Below the pieces are notes generated by a model, which did not search any database, was not told the origin of the DNA, and saw nothing but the letters and a program-made list of their open reading frames with translations. The position numbers and the translations under genes were made by a program. From Yeosuana marina (GTDB lineage: Bacteria; Bacteroidota; Bacteroidia; Flavobacteriales; Flavobacteriaceae): a stretch of 64,000 nt of DNA. The stretch spans positions 372,001 through 436,000 of the forward strand of contig NZ_JAAKGI010000003.1 in NCBI RefSeq assembly GCF_011762485.1. Direction: 5' to 3'. Within the stretch, counting starts at the first letter, position 1. Every line of letters starts with the position of its first letter. Of the stretch, positions 17,370 through 26,548 are shown piece after piece.

Positions 17370-18855
17370 TTATGTTCTTTTTATTATTTTAGTTTTTTCA
17401 ACTAAATTAATTGCTAAACCAAAAACAACCTTAAGTGTTTTTCAAATTCAAATTGATAGTTTGATACAAAAAAAAACTATTGATAATGAATTAACACAAT
17501 TAGATTTATTAATACTGTATGAAAATGCACTTAAAGAGCAGACCTCCGATTCAATTAATGTTTTTAAAAATTTAGCAAAAATTAATGCTCATTTGGAGCA
17601 ATTAGATGATGCTTATACTTACACTGAGAAGTATATTAATAATTCTTTAAATTTTTCAATTTTAAATGATGACTCCTATGAAGATATAAGAGATTCTTCA
17701 GAGTTTAAAAAATTAGAAAGTAAATATTTACCAAAAATAAACATACTAACAGGACTCTTTTTTTATATAGCATTAATAGGTATTTATTTTGTTATAATTC
17801 TTAATTTTTCAAAGAGACGTAATAAAAATGCATCAATATTTATTAGCGGATTTGTTCTGCTTTATTGTCTATTTATTTTAGAGTTTGTTTTTTTACATTC
17901 TAATTTGCAATTTAAATTTCCACATACTTACAAAATGTCTTCGATAGGTGCCTTGTTGTATGGTCCATTATTATATTTTTATTTCAAAACTGTAATAAAG
18001 AGAACTTCTTTCAAGAAGATTGATCTACTGCATTTTTTGCCTGCATTAGTAATGTTCATTATGTTTTTACCTGTCTATACATTATCCTCAGATGAGAAGA
18101 TTAGAATAATTTTAGGACAAAATACTTTAAGTGAGGGATATACTTATTTTATATTTTTTTCAAAAATAACCTCGTTAATTATTTATACTTTTTTTATCGG
18201 TGAATTACTTAAAATTGACAGAGGAGAAGATGAAAATAAAGAAATAATTAATTGGAAGAAAACGGTCTTTAGAATTCAGATAGCTTATCTTGTTTCATAC
18301 ACTATATATGGAATTTGTAGTATAGGCAAACTGGGATTAGTTTCCTTGTATGTTAGTTACTTAATGGTTGGTATAATGTCCATAATGGTTATTTATGTAG
18401 CCTATATGGCATATCTGCAACAGGATATTTTTAATAATATTCATACGGTTTCCTTAAAAGAAAAATTATTTTCTAAATACCAAAAATCTAGCCTGACCAT
18501 AGGACTGACAGAAGAGTTAAAGAGTAATCTTTTGAGCTTATTTGAAGATGAAAAAATTTATCGAGAGAATAATTTAAGTTTAGAAATATTAGCAAATAGA
18601 TTAAATACTACTAGACACAATACATCACAAATTATAAACGAGCATTTTAAAATGAATTTTTTTGAATTAGTTAATATGTTCAGGGTTAAAGAGGTTGTAG
18701 ATATTCTTAAAAATGACACTTATGGAAGTTTAAATATTATTGATGTAGCTTATGAAGTAGGTTATAATAATAAAGTAACTTTTAATAAGGCCTTCAAAAA
18801 AGAGATGCATTTGACTCCTTCTCAATTTCTTGAAAACATAAAAAACAAATCCTAG
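17347..18855 (+). CDS. Membrane-anchored AraC-family transcriptional regulator
   Basis: 502 residues. A short N-terminal hydrophobic segment and a soluble helical part (to about residue 130) are followed by a block of about seven or eight membrane helices (for example FFYIALIGIYFVIILNF, SIFISGFVLLYCLFILEFVF). The C-terminal 100 residues are an AraC DNA-binding domain (LSLEILANRLNTTRHNTSQI, IIDVAYEVGYNNKVTFNKAF, LTPSQFL). Such membrane regulators are common in Flavobacteriaceae. It lies directly upstream of the SusC/SusD operon in the same direction and is its likely regulator. The ATG sits inside a short repeat tract. Confidence 0.85.
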   Translation: MFHQSKSIYVLFIILVFSTKLIAKPKTTLSVFQIQIDSLIQKKTIDNELTQLDLLILYENALKEQTSDSINVFKNLAKINAHLEQLDDAYTYTEKYINNSLNFSILNDDSYEDIRDSSEFKKLESKYLPKINILTGLFFYIALIGIYFVIILNFSKRRNKNASIFISGFVLLYCLFILEFVFLHSNLQFKFPHTYKMSSIGALLYGPLLYFYFKTVIKRTSFKKIDLLHFLPALVMFIMFLPVYTLSSDEKIRIILGQNTLSEGYTYFIFFSKITSLIIYTFFIGELLKIDRGEDENKEIINWKKTVFRIQIAYLVSYTIYGICSIGKLGLVSLYVSYLMVGIMSIMVIYVAYMAYLQQDIFNNIHTVSLKEKLFSKYQKSSLTIGLTEELKSNLLSLFEDEKIYRENNLSLEILANRLNTTRHNTSQIINEHFKMNFFELVNMFRVKEVVDILKNDTYGSLNIIDVAYEVGYNNKVTFNKAFKKEMHLTPSQFLENIKNKS

Positions 18856-18900
18856 AGTAAATTAATAGTAAACTTTTGTCGGAATAGGTAAACTATGATA

Positions 18901-18959
18901 GGTTTTAACCTTACTCATCTCTATTCTTAGTTGTTTTGCCTTGCAATTGTGTAAGGTTA
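18901..18959 (+). promoter_or_regulatory. Inverted repeat upstream of the SusC operon
   Basis: TAACCTTAC (18906-18914) and GTAAGGTTA (18951-18959) form a 9-bp perfect inverted repeat 36 bases apart. The left arm overlaps a shorter palindrome, GGTTTTAACC (18901-18910). It could be an operator pair for the adjacent AraC regulator or an RNA hairpin. Confidence 0.4.
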
Positions 18960-19028
18960 GGTGGCTAAAGAGCTTTACTTACTGCTTTAAGTTCCACTAA
19001 ACTTTAGTTTATTTCGTGAAGTAATTTT

Positions 19029-19058
19029 TTGAATTAGTCCTTTAAAAAAATGTCTTTG
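19029..19058 (+). promoter_or_regulatory. Candidate promoter of the SusC/SusD operon
   Basis: TTG at 19029-19031, a 19-base spacer and TGTCTTTG at 19051-19058 (seven of eight to TAnnTTTG if the A is relaxed), 51 bases before the SusC start. Confidence 0.5.
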
Positions 19059-19109
19059 TCACCTTCCTTATAACAATCTGCATAGACTAACTCATAAAAA
19101 TTTTTATTC

Positions 19110-22100
19110 ATGAAAGTAAAGAACTACTATTTTATGCTAGTGCTTTTGCTATTTGGTTCAACCATGGCTTTTGCACAAGAAAAATCAATATCTGGGACTG
19201 TTGCAGATAATAGAGGGTTACCATTGCCCGGAGCAACTGTTTTAGTTAAAGGCACCACTATTGGTGCTTCAACAGATTTTGATGGTAAATATGCTATTAA
19301 AGCGAATCAAGGTCAAACCCTTGTTTTTAGTTTTGTAGGATATGCTAACAAGGAGATTGTTGTTGGACAGTCCAATACAATTGATGTAACATTACAAGAA
19401 GATGCTACGGCACTTCAGGAAGTTGTAGTGACAGCTTTTGGTAAAACAAAACAAAAAAGATCTCTAGGATATGCCGCTACAGCCGTTTCTGGGGAAAAGT
19501 TAACAGAGGTAGCAACATTAAATCCATTTGAAAGTTTATCAGGTAAAGTGGCGGGTTTAGATATTACCTCACCAAGTCAGCCAGGTGCCTCTACAAAAAT
19601 TATTTTAAGAGGGTTTAGTTCTGTTAGAGCGGTCAATGGTCCTTTATATGTCATTGATGGAACACCCATTTCTTCGGCTTCTAATAGTGGAAACACAGGA
19701 ACTGGACTTACAACCGATGTTAACAGATCGTTTGACGGAGGAACCAATATTAATGATTTAGATGCTAATGCCATAGCAAGTATTAATATACTTAAAGGTG
19801 GTGCTGCGACAGCACTCTATGGTTCAAGAGCATCAAGTGGAGCTATCATTATTACTACTAAAAGAGGTAAGTCTGGGGCAGTAAAAGTTGAATTAAATAG
19901 TTCGTTAGACTTTTCGGAAGTATCAAGAATTCCTCATTTACAACAAAATTTTGGTCAAGGCTGGAATGGTGTTGGTTATTCTGGTCTTCCAGCAGGAGGA
20001 ACAGGAGCAAGTAATGAAAATGGTTCTTGGGGCCCTAAGTTTAACGATCAGCTTCGTGTTTGGGGACAGATTGTTGATAATTCTCAACAAATAAAACCTT
20101 ATTCAAATTTAAAAGATAATATCAAGGATTTTTATGATATAGGTGCAACCTATACTAATTCACTACGCTTAAGTGGTGGTGGTGATAATTCAGATTTTTC
20201 ATTAATCTTTACTAAAATAGATACAGATGGAGTTATCCCAACTAATGCGGATGCTTTAAATAGAAATACAATAAGTTTAAATTCTGGTATCTCAGGTAAA
20301 AAATTCAGATTACGTGTCAATGGTAATTATGCACAAACTAGACAAAACGCTGTAAATACAGGTCAGGGAGACAACGCTGGAGAAGGTGAAACCTTTATGC
20401 AAGAAATATTGCAAATACCAAGAGATATTAGTGTTTTAGATTTGGCTGATTATAAAAACAACCCGTTTAATAATAATGATAATTTTTATACATCTTATTC
20501 AAGAAACCCATATTGGGTTATTAATGAGAATGCTACAAATATAAGTAGAGAACGTTTTTATGGAAATGTAAACTTTTCTTACGATATAACTCCAGAATTA
20601 GTAGGAACTATTCAAGTTGGGGCAGATATTCTTAATGGAAAACGACACAGTCATGGAGCCGTTATTAATTACACACCAGGTTCGCCAAATGCATTGCTAG
20701 GGGCTACTAACAATGTGGGTGGTGTTACTGAGGCTACCAATCAAGCAAAGCGATATGAATCATTTTTAACATTTGACTATGATACTGTTTTAAATGATAA
20801 TTTTAGTTTACAGGCTTCTTTAGGAGGATCTATCAACAATAGTATTACAAGTAGTTTAAGTGTTAATGTAACAAACTTGGATATTCCTTATTTTTATGAA
20901 ATTTCAAACTCAGCAGTACTACCAATTACGGCACAGCAAGATAGCCAAAGAAAAGGGTATTCTGCTTTTGGGTCTGCAACATTATCATATAAAGAAAGGG
21001 TTTATTTAAACTTAACAGGTAGAAACGAGTGGACTTCTACCTTAGCTATTGGTAAAAATTCATTTTTCTATCCGTCGGTTAATTTAAGTGCCATTGCTAT
21101 TGATAATGGTGAACATTTTCTAAAAATTAGAGGAGGTTATGCTTCTCTTGCAAATGATGCCGGGTTGTATAACACAGAAAGTTCGGCTCTACAAGCTGTA
21201 GCAACTGCTTATTTTGGACAAATAACATTTCCTTTTAACGGATTAAATTCGTTTGAGATTGCCAGAGCATTGGGTAATATAAATATTGAACCAGAATTTA
21301 CAGATGAGTATGAAGTAGGTGCAGAAGGACGTTTTTTTAATAATAGAATTACTGCAGATGTTGCATATTACAGTAAAAAAACGAATGGTTCCATTATTTC
21401 ACTTTTATTACCAGAATCAACAGGTTATGGATCAATTGTTGGAAACTATTTAGATCTTGAAAATAAGGGGGTTGAAATAGCACTTGGATTGGTGCCAGTT
21501 AGAACGGAAGATTTCAGCTGGAATGTTGATTGGACATTTACTAAAAACAAAAACAAAGTAACATCGTTACCAGAAGGTTTAGATAAACTTTTAATTAATA
21601 ACTCTTACAATATTAATTTTTATGCTATTGAAGGACAGCCATTAGGCGTTTTTTATGGCCGTAAACCTTTAGTTAATGATGCTGGTCAAACGGTTGTTGA
21701 TCCAAATACAGGAATTCCATTACAGACACTTGAAGAAGAACCGCTTGGTAATTCGCAAAGAGATTTTGTTATGGGACTTCAAAATACATTTAAATATAAA
21801 AATTTCAGGTTGGCCTTTAATTTTGATTGGAAGCAAGGTGGTTTAATGTATTCTTATACAGCACGACTACTTGGCTTTACTGGAAATTCAATAGCGACAA
21901 CCTATAATGACAGAAATCCTTTTATTATACCAAATTCGGTCAATGATAATGGAGACGGAACCTATTCAGAAAACACAACACCAATATCTTATGGTAATGT
22001 ATCAGGGTTTTACAGTTCAAGTAATAATCCAACTGTTGAGGCTACAGATCATGTAATTGATAAAACATTTGTAAGGTTAAGAGATTTGTCTTTATCCTAT

Positions 22101-22316
22101 AACTTCCCTCAAAGCATTATTGGAAAAACAGGATTAAATAGTATGTCGTTGAGTGTTTATGGCAAAAATTTAATGTTATGGACGCCTGCTGAGAATCCTT
22201 ACGTAGATCCAGAAGTTACATCTTTTGGAGGAAATGATTTAGTTACTGAGTTTGGAGAGTTTGGTGCTAATCCAGCACAAAGAACTTATGGGGTTTCTCT
22301 AAAAATGTCATTTTAA
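19110..22316 (+). CDS. SusC/RagA family TonB-linked outer membrane transporter
   Basis: 1068 residues. Signal peptide MKVKNYYFMLVLLLFGSTMA; a carboxypeptidase-regulatory-like domain (about 25-105, ISGTVADNRGLPLPGATVLV); the TonB-box-like LQEVVVTAFGKTKQKRSLGY; a plug (about 115-250, GKVAGLDITSPSQPGAST, PLYVIDGTPI, INDLDANAIASINILKGGAA); and a barrel ending in aromatic-poor LKMSF. It forms the energised channel under the SusD lid. Substrate not deducible. It heads a four-gene operon with SusD and two small lipoproteins and follows an AraC regulator. Confidence 0.96.
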   Translation: MKVKNYYFMLVLLLFGSTMAFAQEKSISGTVADNRGLPLPGATVLVKGTTIGASTDFDGKYAIKANQGQTLVFSFVGYANKEIVVGQSNTIDVTLQEDATALQEVVVTAFGKTKQKRSLGYAATAVSGEKLTEVATLNPFESLSGKVAGLDITSPSQPGASTKIILRGFSSVRAVNGPLYVIDGTPISSASNSGNTGTGLTTDVNRSFDGGTNINDLDANAIASINILKGGAATALYGSRASSGAIIITTKRGKSGAVKVELNSSLDFSEVSRIPHLQQNFGQGWNGVGYSGLPAGGTGASNENGSWGPKFNDQLRVWGQIVDNSQQIKPYSNLKDNIKDFYDIGATYTNSLRLSGGGDNSDFSLIFTKIDTDGVIPTNADALNRNTISLNSGISGKKFRLRVNGNYAQTRQNAVNTGQGDNAGEGETFMQEILQIPRDISVLDLADYKNNPFNNNDNFYTSYSRNPYWVINENATNISRERFYGNVNFSYDITPELVGTIQVGADILNGKRHSHGAVINYTPGSPNALLGATNNVGGVTEATNQAKRYESFLTFDYDTVLNDNFSLQASLGGSINNSITSSLSVNVTNLDIPYFYEISNSAVLPITAQQDSQRKGYSAFGSATLSYKERVYLNLTGRNEWTSTLAIGKNSFFYPSVNLSAIAIDNGEHFLKIRGGYASLANDAGLYNTESSALQAVATAYFGQITFPFNGLNSFEIARALGNINIEPEFTDEYEVGAEGRFFNNRITADVAYYSKKTNGSIISLLLPESTGYGSIVGNYLDLENKGVEIALGLVPVRTEDFSWNVDWTFTKNKNKVTSLPEGLDKLLINNSYNINFYAIEGQPLGVFYGRKPLVNDAGQTVVDPNTGIPLQTLEEEPLGNSQRDFVMGLQNTFKYKNFRLAFNFDWKQGGLMYSYTARLLGFTGNSIATTYNDRNPFIIPNSVNDNGDGTYSENTTPISYGNVSGFYSSSNNPTVEATDHVIDKTFVRLRDLSLSYNFPQSIIGKTGLNSMSLSVYGKNLMLWTPAENPYVDPEVTSFGGNDLVTEFGEFGANPAQRTYGVSLKMSF

Positions 22317-22334
22317 TAAATAAAAAATATAACA

Positions 22335-23780
22335 ATGAAAAAAATAATATTAATATTAATTGGATTTGGAATGTTATTGTCTTGCGATTCGCAATTAGAT
22401 ATTAACCGAGATCCAGACGATTTAACACCAGATGATTTGGCGTTTGAAGTAGAACTTCCTGGAAGTATTACTGGAATAGCTGGTGTTCAAGGGGCAAGTT
22501 GGGCAATTATTGGTGGAATTTGGTCACAAATGTGGTCTCAAAGCCCTGGTTCAAGCCAGTACCGTGTAGTTGATAATTACACCCTTGGTACAACAGATGG
22601 TATTTCAACGACGGGTTGGAGAAATGCTTATGATGCCCTTTTAGATGTTAGAAACATAAAAAGAAAGGCTTTAGAAGCCGAAAATTGGAACTATTATTTA
22701 ATAGCGACAGTTTTAGAAGCTTACACATTCCATATGTTAACGGATTGGTATGGAGATATTCCTTATTCCGAAGCAAATAATCCTTTAATTTTTAGTCCTC
22801 ATTTTGATTCTGGACAGGATGTTTATGATGCATTAATTGCTGATTTAGACGATGCCTTAGGTAGAAACTTGAGTGCTTCGCAAGGAAGAGAACCGGGAAC
22901 AGATGATTTGATATTTGGCGGAAATATGGATAACTGGGTTAAGTTTGCAAATACCTTAAAGTTAAAAATCTTTTTACGTCAAACAGAAGCAAGACCATCT
23001 ATTGCAGAGGCAGGTATTACGGCTATGCTAAATTCGGGTGTTTCTTTTCTTGATGTTGATGCTGCTTTAACTGGCTTTACTGATGCTCCTAATATTAGTA
23101 ATCCATTGTATGAATCTGATAAACGTCAATTAAATACCTCTTTAAATTTAAGAGCTAGCACGACCATGCATTCGTATTTAACAGATAATCTTGATTCACG
23201 ATTAGCATTATTTTATACAACCGGAAATCCAGTTGATCAAGGTGATTATAACAATCCAGCAGGACCTAATACGTTTGCCGTTTCTATATTGCACCCAGAG
23301 ACTCCTGTGTACTTTATTAGTCACGAAGAAAGCTTATTTATGCAAGCAGAGGTAAGAGAGCGTTATAATATTGGGGCTTCTGGTGCTAAAGCATTATATG
23401 ATGCAGCAGTGTTAGAAAACTTTAATAAATGGTCCTTAGATGGTACCTCTTATGTAGCTCCTTCTGCAGCTTATGAATATCCTAGTTCAGGAACTTTTGA
23501 TGATAAGTTGAATGCCATTATTACACAAAAATGGATTGCAAGTTACCCTGGAAATGGTGCCGAATCGTTCTTTGAATGGCAGCGTACAGGTATTCCAGCA
23601 GTATCTTCAGTACCTCAAACAGATCCAGCTTATGTTGCAGGAGAGTTTGCGGTATCACTTAATGGAGTTTTAGGAACTGGCTTTCCACAGAGATTGTTAT
23701 ATCCAACAAACGAAACATCTAGAAATTTAAATGCACCTGCTGTAGTGCCAATTACTACTCCAATTTGGTGGAATCAATAA
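22335..23780 (+). CDS. SusD/RagB family nutrient-binding lipoprotein
   Basis: 481 residues with signal and lipobox MKKIILILIGFGMLLSC (C17). DINRDPDDLTPDDL and the TPR-like helices (TVLEAYTFHMLTDWYGDIPY, WVKFANTLKLKIFLR) and the ITQKWIASYPGNGAESFFEW segment place it in the SusD-like_2 group. It caps the SusC barrel on the cell surface and captures substrate. It lies 18 bases behind SusC, so they should be co-translated as a pair. Confidence 0.94.
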   Translation: MKKIILILIGFGMLLSCDSQLDINRDPDDLTPDDLAFEVELPGSITGIAGVQGASWAIIGGIWSQMWSQSPGSSQYRVVDNYTLGTTDGISTTGWRNAYDALLDVRNIKRKALEAENWNYYLIATVLEAYTFHMLTDWYGDIPYSEANNPLIFSPHFDSGQDVYDALIADLDDALGRNLSASQGREPGTDDLIFGGNMDNWVKFANTLKLKIFLRQTEARPSIAEAGITAMLNSGVSFLDVDAALTGFTDAPNISNPLYESDKRQLNTSLNLRASTTMHSYLTDNLDSRLALFYTTGNPVDQGDYNNPAGPNTFAVSILHPETPVYFISHEESLFMQAEVRERYNIGASGAKALYDAAVLENFNKWSLDGTSYVAPSAAYEYPSSGTFDDKLNAIITQKWIASYPGNGAESFFEWQRTGIPAVSSVPQTDPAYVAGEFAVSLNGVLGTGFPQRLLYPTNETSRNLNAPAVVPITTPIWWNQ

Positions 23781-23798
23781 TTTTAAAAAAGAAAGAAG

Positions 23799-24434
23799 AT
23801 GAAAAACATATTTAAAATAATGATTTGTATGGCATTACTAGTGTTAAGTTCATGCGATACGGAATCAACAGCAGATGTAAGTAAAGTTACTAATTATGCA
23901 GTTATCGAACTAAATGGGAGTGACGAGGTAATTATAAATCAAGGAGATACTTGGACAGATCCAAGTGTTAACGTTACTTTATCAGGAGAATCGTATCCTT
24001 TTACGACTAGTACGGTCGTAGATACTAATGTGCCAGGAGTATACTATATCACCTATGAAGCCGTAAATGATTTGGGCTTTGCGGCATCTGCAACAAGAAC
24101 AGTCGTTGTTATTTCTACCGCACCAAGTATCTATAACTTAGAGGGTAGTTGGGCAAGATCAAATGGCAGCCCTGGAACATGTACTCAGATATCCGACAGA
24201 TATTATACCTATGATAATGCTGGTGGTGTAACAGGAGCTAATCAGGCTACAGTAACATTTATTAACGTTAATGATGATGAAATTTATATTCCATTTCAAG
24301 AGAACACGTCTCCAAGTGGAATATCAATAAAAAGTTTTTTACCTGGTCATATAGATGACAATGATAATTTCAGATGGCAATTGCAAGCTAGTGCATATTA
24401 TGGAACTTTTGAAAGAACTTTTTCAAGACAATAA
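23799..24434 (+). CDS. Surface lipoprotein with Ig-like DUF5011/5012-type domain
   Basis: 211 residues with lipobox cysteine C19 (LLVLSSCDTE). Residues about 36-106 form an immunoglobulin-like domain (INQGDTWTDPSVNVTLSGES, TNVPGVYYITYEAVNDLGFA) of the DUF5011/DUF5012 type. The C-terminal half begins at about 110 with YNLEGSWARSNGSPGTCTQ and is not recognised. Position after SusD in a four-gene unit suggests an accessory substrate-binding lipoprotein on the SusCD complex. Confidence 0.75.
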   Translation: MKNIFKIMICMALLVLSSCDTESTADVSKVTNYAVIELNGSDEVIINQGDTWTDPSVNVTLSGESYPFTTSTVVDTNVPGVYYITYEAVNDLGFAASATRTVVVISTAPSIYNLEGSWARSNGSPGTCTQISDRYYTYDNAGGVTGANQATVTFINVNDDEIYIPFQENTSPSGISIKSFLPGHIDDNDNFRWQLQASAYYGTFERTFSRQ

Positions 24435-24458
24435 TTAAAAAATTAAATTAAAAGAAAT

Positions 24459-24968
24459 ATGAAAAATATAAACATAATTAAAGTCTTTATACTGTTATGT
24501 ACAGTTAGTTTGTTTGTTTCTTGTGATGAAGGTGGAGACCCAGATCCAGGAGGAACAAATGTAGAAGCTATTGCAGGTGATTGGTGGGTAATTGCTTTAG
24601 AACCAGATGGTGTTACCCCAGCATATGGTGGAGATTATGTGCAATTCAGCACCTATAATACGGCTGCTAATGATAATGGTTTTTGGCTTGATGACAATGA
24701 TAATTGGATGGAAATAAAAGCTAAAGCATCACTAAATGCAGATGGCATGACGTTTTCAAGTGAACCTAATACCCTTGAATTATATACAGATGAAACGGTA
24801 ACAGTAACTAATGGAATGATTACAAAAAATTCTTATACTACAACGAGTAACACAACCGTAGATGAAATTTCATTTGAAGCTGAATTTAGCTGGGATCCCG
24901 GAACAGTCTATAAATTTGTAGGTCACAAACGAACAGGATTTTTAGAAGATGAGAACCCTAACTATTAA
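24459..24968 (+). CDS. Lipid-binding/lipocalin-like lipoprotein of a SusCD operon
   Basis: 169 residues, lipobox cysteine C22 (LFVSCDEGGDPDP). The GDWWVIALEPDG opening and DNGFWLDDNDNWMEIKAK followed by KFVGHKRTGFLEDENPNY match the putative lipid-binding family often encoded last in SusCD operons with an Ig-like lipoprotein. It is likely a lipocalin-like beta-barrel on the cell surface. The true ligand is unknown. A strong terminator closes the operon 23 bases after its stop. Confidence 0.7.
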   Translation: MKNINIIKVFILLCTVSLFVSCDEGGDPDPGGTNVEAIAGDWWVIALEPDGVTPAYGGDYVQFSTYNTAANDNGFWLDDNDNWMEIKAKASLNADGMTFSSEPNTLELYTDETVTVTNGMITKNSYTTTSNTTVDEISFEAEFSWDPGTVYKFVGHKRTGFLEDENPNY

Positions 24969-24990
24969 TTAAAGCCTAACAACCAAACTA

Positions 24991-25020
24991 AAAACCACCT
25001 CTATTGATGAGGTGGTTTTT
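24991..25020. terminator. Terminator closing the SusCD operon (bidirectional)
   Basis: AAAACCACCTC (24991-25001) pairs with GAGGTGGTTTT (25009-25019), with an A-run before and Ts after. It separates the SusCD operon from lspA on the opposite strand. Confidence 0.92.
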
Positions 25021-25056
25021 ATGTTTTATTTAAAAAAGATTGAGATTTTATTTCTT

Positions 25057-25551
25057 TTATGATTGTTCTTTTTTCTTCCTAAAACTAACAATTAATAAGA
25101 TAATCATACCAGTTGTCACAAAAAGATCGGCCATATTAAAAACACCTGTATGTAGAGTATCGTTTAATTTCATATAGAAAAAATCGGTTACAGATCCGTA
25201 AGCTATGCGATCGTAAACATTAGCTATTCCACCACCAATAATAATCGAAAATGCAATAAGTGATAATTTGTCTAAATCCTTGTTTCTTAAAACATGAATA
25301 AGGACGTATCCTAAGACAACTATGGGTAAAATGAGCAGTAAAATAAGTTTCAGTGTAGGATTTAAATCGCTCCCCATACCTAAAAAAGCACCAACATTTT
25401 CTACATTGTGAAGTGTAAAATAATTGCCTATAATCTTTGATTGAGTTCCAGGTTCCACATAAGCTCTAACTAACACTTTTGATATCTGATCAATAGCAAT
25501 GGTTCCAACAATAATTGCAATAATGGTAACCGCACGTTTAGATAGCTTCAT
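25057..25551 (-). CDS. lspA: Lipoprotein signal peptidase (signal peptidase II)
   Basis: 164 residues with four membrane helices. Family motifs: IAIDQISKVLVR (helix 1), NVENVGAFLG, GGGIANVYDR with VTDFF, and FNMADLFVTTG, where the Asp residues of the last two blocks form the catalytic dyad. It removes signal peptides from prolipoproteins, such as the several encoded in this window. It lies three bases downstream of the fabD stop and is almost certainly co-transcribed with it. The C-terminal end is Lys-rich (FRKKKEQS). Confidence 0.95.
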   Translation of the reverse strand: MKLSKRAVTIIAIIVGTIAIDQISKVLVRAYVEPGTQSKIIGNYFTLHNVENVGAFLGMGSDLNPTLKLILLLILPIVVLGYVLIHVLRNKDLDKLSLIAFSIIIGGGIANVYDRIAYGSVTDFFYMKLNDTLHTGVFNMADLFVTTGMIILLIVSFRKKKEQS

Positions 25552-25554
25552 GTT

Positions 25555-26442
25555 TTAGTTTTCTAATGTAGCAGAAGCCGTTTGGGCATCTCTGTTTATC
25601 TTTTTAACAAGACCTTGCAATACGTTTCCTGGTCCAACTTCGGTAAATAAAGTAGCACCATCAGCAATCATTTGTTGTACAGATTGTGTCCAACGTACAG
25701 GAGCCGTTAATTGAGATATTAAATTGGATTTGATAGCGGCTTCATCATGAACAGCACTTGCCGTTACATTTTGATAGATGGGACAAATGGGTTTACTGAA
25801 TTTTGTATTTTCAATAGCTGCAGCCAATTCTTCACGAGCAGGTTCCATAAGAGGTGAATGAAAAGCACCTCCAACTGGTAATACTAAAGCACGACGCGCA
25901 CCAGCTTCTTTCAGGCTTTCGCAAGCTCTATTAATAGCATCAACGTCTCCAGAAATCACTAATTGTCCAGGGCAATTATAGTTGGCAGCAACCACAATAC
26001 CTTCAGTTTCTGAACATATTTTTTCAACAATAGCATCTTCTAAACCTAATACGGCAGCCATTGTACTCGGTTGTATCTCACAGGCTTTTTGCATAGCTAA
26101 AGCACGTTGTGAAACTAATTTCAAACCATCTTCAAAAGTTAAAGAACCATTGGCCACTAAAGCTGAAAATTCACCTAAAGAATGTCCGGCAACCATATCT
26201 GGTTTAAAACTATCACCTAAAGTTTTAGCAAGAATTACAGAATGTAAAAAAATTGCTGGTTGTGTTACTTTGGTTTCTTTTAAAGCTTCAGGCGTACCTT
26301 CAAACATAATGTCTGTAATTTGAAAACCTAAAATATCATTGGCTTGTTCAAATAATTCTTGTGCTAAAGGTGAGGTTTCATATAGGTTTAAACCCATTCC
26401 TGAAAATTGAGCTCCTTGACCTGGAAAAATATATGCGTTCAT
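25555..26442 (-). CDS. fabD: Malonyl-CoA:ACP transacylase
   Basis: 295 residues. Catalytic serine S88 in GHSLGEFSAL and histidine H195 in GGAFHSPLMEPA, with the oxyanion glutamine in FPGQGAQFSGMG at the N-terminus. It loads malonyl groups on acyl carrier protein for fatty acid synthesis in the cytoplasm. Followed by lspA after three bases. No other fab gene is adjacent. Confidence 0.97.
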   Translation of the reverse strand: MNAYIFPGQGAQFSGMGLNLYETSPLAQELFEQANDILGFQITDIMFEGTPEALKETKVTQPAIFLHSVILAKTLGDSFKPDMVAGHSLGEFSALVANGSLTFEDGLKLVSQRALAMQKACEIQPSTMAAVLGLEDAIVEKICSETEGIVVAANYNCPGQLVISGDVDAINRACESLKEAGARRALVLPVGGAFHSPLMEPAREELAAAIENTKFSKPICPIYQNVTASAVHDEAAIKSNLISQLTAPVRWTQSVQQMIADGATLFTEVGPGNVLQGLVKKINRDAQTASATLEN

Positions 26443-26548
26443 ATTATGTAATTTTAATGCTGCAAAAATAGGAATATTTTAGAAGTTAGATGACTTTACT
26501 TTTATATAATAGATAATCAAAAGAGTATAGATGAAACCTAGATATATT

